In this document: positions 60,680 to 64,000 of the stretch, piece by piece
Layout: every line of letters begins with the position of its first letter
How positions within the stretch are numbered: the stretch's first letter is position 1
NCBI GenBank assembly: GCA_038228295.1
Contig: JBBRPH010000020.1
Location: forward strand, 1-64,000
DNA length: 64,000 nt
Source of the DNA: JAICKM01 sp038228295
GTDB lineage: Bacteria; Chloroflexota; Chloroflexia; QHBQ01; JAICKM01
Direction of reading: 5' to 3'
Made by a program: the position numbers and the translations under genes
The notes under the pieces: generated by a model
The model's database searches: none
Seen by the model: only the letters and a program-made list of their open reading frames with translations
Told to the model about the DNA's origin: nothing

Positions 60680-61272
60680 GTGGATCGGCGGTGCGGCTGC
60701 TGGCGCTCGACGGCGATCATACGCTGTGGCAGCCGCTCGACGGCACTTGCGCCTCGGAACGCTATCCCGATGATCCGGTAGGCGCGGCCGACTTCCGCTT
60801 CGCGCCCGATCCGGCAGCTCCCGACCTTATCGTCAGAGCAGACGGTCCGCGTTTTCAGCTTTTGCCGGGAGTACGTGCTACCTTGACTGCCTCTCACGCG
60901 GCCGGGCTGGGTTTGGCAACGATTAGCTACAACCACCAGCCGCCGATCCAGGCCATGCTGGCCGCCTTTGGACTGTTGCCGCTGTTCCGCCAGGTTGTCG
61001 CGGCTTGGACTCCCGACAAAGCAGCTATGCTCCGCACGATCCTAGCAGGCGAAGCCGCTGCGGGGCAGCCTATTGCCCCCGCCGCCCTGCTGTTCGTGGA
61101 CGACGATCCTAACGGCCTCTACCGTCCGATGGCTGCTGCGGTCGGCGTGCAGTTTCTGCAAATGGGCCGACCGGATGAACTGCGTGACTGGGCGGATCTG
61201 GCGCGCTACTTGCACGAGGCGGGTGCACTACCCCGTCTGCTTGCTCCGCTGCTTGGCGCTAGTAAGCCGTAG
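60661..61272 (+). CDS. HAD phosphatase (MDP-1-like)
   Basis: A 203-residue HAD-fold protein. The nucleophile motif is LLALDGDHTLWQP (DxD plus TLW, as in magnesium-dependent phosphatase-1). Later motifs include TISYNHQPPIQ (motif II region), TPDKAAMLRTIL with Lys, and LLFVDDDPNGLYRP (motif IV Asp pair). GTG 60661 lies inside the upstream glycosyltransferase gene; GTG 60667 is an alternative. The coupling suggests that it removes the phosphate from the glycosyltransferase product. The substrate is not known. Confidence 0.78.
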   Translation: MPVRDLSGSAVRLLALDGDHTLWQPLDGTCASERYPDDPVGAADFRFAPDPAAPDLIVRADGPRFQLLPGVRATLTASHAAGLGLATISYNHQPPIQAMLAAFGLLPLFRQVVAAWTPDKAAMLRTILAGEAAAGQPIAPAALLFVDDDPNGLYRPMAAAVGVQFLQMGRPDELRDWADLARYLHEAGALPRLLAPLLGASKP

Positions 61273-61288
61273 ACCGCTAATTTGCCCA

Positions 61289-61317
61289 TTGACAAGGCCG
61301 GTAAACGGTGCTATGCT
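61289..61317 (+). promoter_or_regulatory. Promoter of the T-box leader
   Basis: Perfect TTGACA (61289-61294), a 17-bp spacer and TATGCT (61312-61317) with TGC extension. Transcription would begin near 61324, giving a leader of about 360 nt before the ATG at 61684. Confidence 0.8.
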
Positions 61318-61323
61318 AGAAAT

Positions 61324-61625
61324 ACGGTGCATTGCACCCTGATAATTCTGCTGTGACGAGGACATATAGCGCCGGCTATGCGCCAGAGAGACGGGGCCAC
61401 CGACTGGAAGCCCTGTTCGCCCCTGACCTGCTGCTACACCTCCTCTGAGCTGATGCCTGGAACCGCCGGATCGCTCCGGCTTATTATAGGCATCCGGTCG
61501 GCCCCGTTAGCCGCCGTCTAAGCGTAGCATCGCTCCTGCCCGGTGGGCCGACCGAAGCTACGGAACTTGGGTGGAACCGCGTGGATACAATCCTCGCCCC
61601 AGCACTGGGGCGAGGATTTTTTATT
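61324..61625 (+). ncRNA. T-box riboswitch leader (tRNA-sensing transcription attenuator)
   Basis: The leader contains the T-box AACTTGGGTGGAACCGCG (61564-61581), which matches the conserved antiterminator strand. Stem I shows AGAGAG (61385-61390) followed by ACGGGG (61391-61396) pairing with CCCTGT (61411-61416), the typical distal stem-loop. A terminator follows at 61589-61623. Uncharged tRNA would bind and stabilise the antiterminator. The bulge reads UGGA, which pairs with a tRNA discriminator U, pointing to Cys, Gly or Thr. The specifier codon is not certain: candidates near 61425-61436 include UGC and ACC. It controls the small ORF at 61684 rather than an obvious aminoacyl-tRNA synthetase. 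Confidence 0.88.
61589..61623 (+). terminator. T-box intrinsic terminator
   Basis: AATCCTCGCCCC (61589-61600) pairs with GGGGCGAGGATT (61607-61618) around a 6-nt loop and is followed by a T-run. It is the off-state of the riboswitch. Confidence 0.9.
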
Positions 61626-61683
61626 GTGGTGTGCCGCCCGGTATTTACCGGCCATACACACATAAGCATAAGGAGGGTTCCCG

Positions 61684-61893
61684 ATGGCTCGCTATGAATT
61701 GTCTGCCGACCGCCAACCAGACTTGGCGGTCGCCCCCGCGCCGGACTGGCCGCTACCTGTGGCTGTGGGCGATGGGGATGACTGGTCGGGTGTGATCGGC
61801 TGTTGCCATGCGCTGCGCCCGCCACCCGCCGCGCCGCCGGCTTTACCCGCCGATGACGCGGAGGATTGGGGTTATGAGCAAGTAGCCTGTTGA
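61684..61893 (+). CDS. T-box-controlled 69-residue protein, unknown
   Basis: Starts at ATG 61684, 7 nt after a perfect AGGAGG, and ends at TGA 61893. The product is acidic and rich in Ala, Pro, Asp and Trp. It has three Trp (in PDWP, DDWSG and DWGYE), a vicinal Cys pair (VIGCCHALRP) and a C-terminal Cys (EQVAC). No signal peptide or transmembrane segment is seen. No family is recognised. It may be a cysteine- or metal-handling protein, a peptide precursor, or a translational leader for the downstream ketopantoate reductase-like gene. Confidence 0.6.
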   Translation: MARYELSADRQPDLAVAPAPDWPLPVAVGDGDDWSGVIGCCHALRPPPAAPPALPADDAEDWGYEQVAC

Positions 61894-61954
61894 GCGTGCG
61901 GACTGGTGGCACCGATGTTGCTGCCTTGCCTTTCAACGACGAAAGGATCCTTCT

Positions 61955-62890
61955 ATGCTACAGATAGCGGTTGCTCCCGCCGGCGCGATTGGGGCTTATT
62001 TTGGTGGGCGGCTAGCCCAAGCCGGGGCCGGTGTGCGCTTCCTGGCGCGTGGAGCGCAACTGCGTGCCCTGCAACAAAGGCTGGTGGTGCAAAGTATCGC
62101 CGGCGATTTTCAATTAGAGCCGCCGGCTTATAACGTCAGCGAGGATGCGGCAGCGGTCGTGCATGGGGCTGACTTCGTGCTGTTCGCGCCCAAAGCGTTC
62201 GATACGGCAAGCGTGGCTCAGGCACTTGCAGCGCATCTGGGGCCGGCGACGGTGGTGATCTCGTTGCAAAACGGCATCGAAAACGAGGCCGTGTTAGCCG
62301 CTGTTTTGGGACCGCAGCGGGTTGCCGCCGGGGCCGCCTATATTGAGGCCGAAGGCGATGCGCCCGGCCATATCACGCACCGGCGCTTGGGTCGGGTGAT
62401 TGTCGCTGAACAGACTGAAGCCGGCACGCCCGTGCCGCAGTTAGATGCGCTGCACGCCCTCAGCACCCGCGCCGGCTTTACATTTGAGCGCGCCGCCGAC
62501 TCCCGCACCCTAAAGTGGAGCAAGCTAGTGACGATCAGCGCCTTAAGCGGCTGGACTGCCGCTGCTCGACGCAAACTCGATGCGATCCTAGTTGACCCGG
62601 AGCTACGCGCCGCGTTTACCGCCACGCTGCTCGAAACCGCGACCGTGGCCGCTGCTGACGGCGCACACCTGGACCCGGCGCAAACCGTCGCCGGGGTGCT
62701 GGCGCTGTGTGCCAAGTTGGGCGACATGGGTAGCTCGCTGCTTTACGATCTGGAACACAACCGCCGGCTAGAAGTAGACGCGCTGAACGGAGCAGTAGTT
62801 CGCCGGGGCCGTGCGCTTGGTATCGCTACGCCCTACAATCAGGCGCTGCTGGCTTTGTTGGGTGCTCAGCAGGGTACTGTTCGCGCTTAA
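61955..62890 (+). CDS. 2-dehydropantoate 2-reductase-like protein (PanE/ApbA family)
   Basis: A 311-residue NADP-dependent dehydrogenase of the ketopantoate reductase family. The nucleotide-binding loop reads IAVAPAGAIGAYFGGRLA, where the usual first Gly of GxGxxG is absent (AP in its place). Later motifs are SLQNGIENE (NG), KWSKLVTISALSGWTA (catalytic Lys) and SSLLYDLEHNRRLEVDALNG (catalytic Glu). It follows the T-box-controlled ORF by 61 nt on the same strand with its own AAAGGA site, so readthrough from the riboswitch is likely. A role in pantothenate synthesis is family inference; many paralogues act on other 2-ketoacids. Confidence 0.82.
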   Translation: MLQIAVAPAGAIGAYFGGRLAQAGAGVRFLARGAQLRALQQRLVVQSIAGDFQLEPPAYNVSEDAAAVVHGADFVLFAPKAFDTASVAQALAAHLGPATVVISLQNGIENEAVLAAVLGPQRVAAGAAYIEAEGDAPGHITHRRLGRVIVAEQTEAGTPVPQLDALHALSTRAGFTFERAADSRTLKWSKLVTISALSGWTAAARRKLDAILVDPELRAAFTATLLETATVAAADGAHLDPAQTVAGVLALCAKLGDMGSSLLYDLEHNRRLEVDALNGAVVRRGRALGIATPYNQALLALLGAQQGTVRA

Positions 62891-62910
62891 CGCTGCCCCT
62901 TGTGGCGTGA

Positions 62911-63918
62911 CTACTCCGCCTCGTCGGAGGCGGATGGGCGGACGAGATGCAAGTGGGCTGGTTCGCCGGGTACCAAGATAGGTGTGGGCGGGGCGGCTTT
63001 CTCGTGCACATAGGTCCGCAGGTAGCGCAGTAGCACCGGATCGAGTTGTGCGTCGGGGCGCAGGCGGTCTTCCAGATTTTCGCGCTCGGCGAACGCGGTG
63101 AAGGCACCGGCGGTGACCGCATCAAAGGCTGAGTCGCTGGGCACAGTGGGTAGATAATGCGCTTGGTGCAGCAGGGCGCGTAGTTCGGCCAGCAGGCTAC
63201 CGGTCAGCGGGCGCAGGGCAGCCGGATCGGGCGGCTGGAAATAGAGTTGGTGCAGATCGAGGATGCGGCGCAGTTCGGCGATAGGCGCGGGGTGATCATC
63301 CACACGCAGGTCAATATAGCGGTCGTTGAAGGCTGAGTAGCCGCCGTCCGCACGCACCACCAGCAGGGCCGCCGACTGCATACCGCGACTATCACCGCCC
63401 GCCGTTTGGCCTGCCGCCAGCGCCGCCACCAGATGATCGGCCAATTCACCCTGTCCACTGGTCTGTTCGGTTAGCAACGTCTCCACTAGCGCGTCCACCG
63501 TCGCCTCACTGACCAAGATATTGCCCTGTGCGGCGAAGTGCGGTCCGCTGCGCCCGCCTGCCCAGGCGAAGCACTCCGGGCCGGTATACGTCGCCGCCCG
63601 GCCTTGCGCGTCCACAAGGCCGGCTTGCCGCTTGGCGCGCCCTTCGTCGGCAGCCGTCAGTTGATCCAACACCGTCTGCGGATCGTGGCCTGCCGCCAGC
63701 GCGTTTAATCCGGCTGGGCCATAGGTTGTGTTGGCCCATGCTTGCGTGGCAATGGCGCCTACGCCCGCCCGCGCCCACGGTACTACTGCGCCCACGCCCA
63801 GGAACTTGGACTGCACGACCACGCCCAAGTCGCCGTTGCGCGGATCATGCGCGACAAGAGAAAACGTTGCCACGAGCGGTGTGTGAGGGGCGACGGAAAC
63901 TCGCTTGGGATGCGACAT
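62911..63918 (-). CDS. DUF1028-family (Ntn-hydrolase-like) protein
   Basis: A 335-residue protein. The DUF1028 core opens with TFSLVAHDPRNGDLGVVVQSKFLGVGAVVPWARAGVGAIATQA (split here only to describe it: residues about 18-58), followed by FAAQGNILVSEATVDALVETL and DHLVAALAAGQTAGGDSRGMQSAALLV. The fold resembles Ntn-hydrolases, and members may be amidases. A polar C-terminal extension of about 110 residues follows. AAGGAG precedes ATG 63918. The gene is convergent with the reductase gene at 61955, 20 nt apart. Confidence 0.85.
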   Translation of the reverse strand: MSHPKRVSVAPHTPLVATFSLVAHDPRNGDLGVVVQSKFLGVGAVVPWARAGVGAIATQAWANTTYGPAGLNALAAGHDPQTVLDQLTAADEGRAKRQAGLVDAQGRAATYTGPECFAWAGGRSGPHFAAQGNILVSEATVDALVETLLTEQTSGQGELADHLVAALAAGQTAGGDSRGMQSAALLVVRADGGYSAFNDRYIDLRVDDHPAPIAELRRILDLHQLYFQPPDPAALRPLTGSLLAELRALLHQAHYLPTVPSDSAFDAVTAGAFTAFAERENLEDRLRPDAQLDPVLLRYLRTYVHEKAAPPTPILVPGEPAHLHLVRPSASDEAE

Positions 63919-63976
63919 AGTGTGCTCCTTAGGTGATGCGTAGTGCGTAAAGAGATGTAATCACGCTTCACGCAAC

Positions 63977-63997
63977 TCAGACCTCAGACCTCAGACC
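63977..63997. repeat. Triple 7-bp tandem repeat TCAGACC
   Basis: Three exact copies of TCAGACC end at 63997 and may continue past the window edge. The stretch before it (63930-63970) contains GCGTAGTGCGTAAAG words of the dispersed family. Confidence 0.85.
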
Positions 63998-64000
63998 TCC

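Noticed and set aside
61378..61440. Firm assignment of the T-box specifier codon
   Set aside because: The stem I pairing near 61420-61440 can be drawn in more than one way, giving UGC, ACC, UAC or GAC; only the discriminator hint (UGGA) limits the choice.
1..64000. tRNA, rRNA, tmRNA, RNase P or SRP RNA genes
   Set aside because: I scanned the intergenic regions for the T-arm consensus and conserved RNA cores and saw none.

Overview
This is a GC-rich (roughly 60 % or more by eye), densely coding bacterial chromosome segment with no plasmid, phage or transposase genes. The gene set points to the phylum Chloroflexota, probably class Chloroflexia. The clues are three very large cyclase/ATPase/TPR regulators without a DNA-binding domain, a secreted class F-like sortase with a long N-terminal domain, an F420-dependent LLM oxidoreductase, a tig-clpP-clpX cluster, a receiver/Ser-Thr kinase fusion, and short dispersed intergenic 'word' repeats. 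The assignment is inference, because no rRNA gene is present.

Layout. 0-3 kb: repeats and a DinG-type helicase on the minus strand, then a small membrane protein and a 46-residue ORF behind its own promoter. 3.2-8.5 kb: an osmoprotectant (betaine/choline) ABC uptake cluster with two permeases, a binding lipoprotein and an ATPase, mixed with a Rieske ferredoxin, a globin broken by an amber codon, and a YczE-type membrane protein. 8.5-10.2 kb: yraN-rnhB-rplS on the minus strand. 10.3-13.1 kb: a Tic20-like membrane protein and a DUF485/ActP acetate symporter pair behind a near-consensus promoter. 13.1-20 kb: cysteine desulfurase-like enzyme, LLM oxidoreductase, UV endonuclease UvsE, acyl-CoA ligase and REC-kinase fusion. 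20.2-24.2 kb: tig-clpP-clpX proteostasis genes. 24.2-28.5 kb: ankyrin protein, then a coupled run of nucleotide-sugar epimerase, uridine kinase, COG4280-like membrane protein, small membrane protein and DUF2071 protein. 28.6-32 kb: lipoproteins.

32-41.6 kb holds two cyclase/ATPase/TPR regulators, a Gly/Ser/Met-rich secreted repeat protein, an FAD monooxygenase in a lower-GC block, and two GT2 glycosyltransferases. 41.8-47.5 kb: CPBP protease and DJ-1-like protein facing away from a palindromic operator, an MFS exporter, and a PadR regulator with an operator over its own promoter followed by a coupled FAD monooxygenase. 47.7-50.9 kb: sortase and a CrtI-type carotenoid desaturase. 51.2-56.5 kb: the third regulator, with a fully degenerate cyclase domain, and a PAS histidine kinase. 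56.5-61.3 kb: SRAP DNA-protein crosslink protein, a frameshifted HAD phosphatase, a CelD-like acyltransferase, an MshA-like glycosyltransferase and an MDP-1-like phosphatase. 61.3-64 kb: a T-box riboswitch with promoter and terminator controlling an unknown 69-residue Cys/Trp-containing protein and probably a ketopantoate reductase-like gene, then a DUF1028 protein.

The most novel items are the T-box locus, the three regulators with stepwise loss of cyclase metal ligands, the self-operated PadR-monooxygenase pair, the Gly-rich tandem-repeat protein, and the recurrent TGC-extended -10 promoters.
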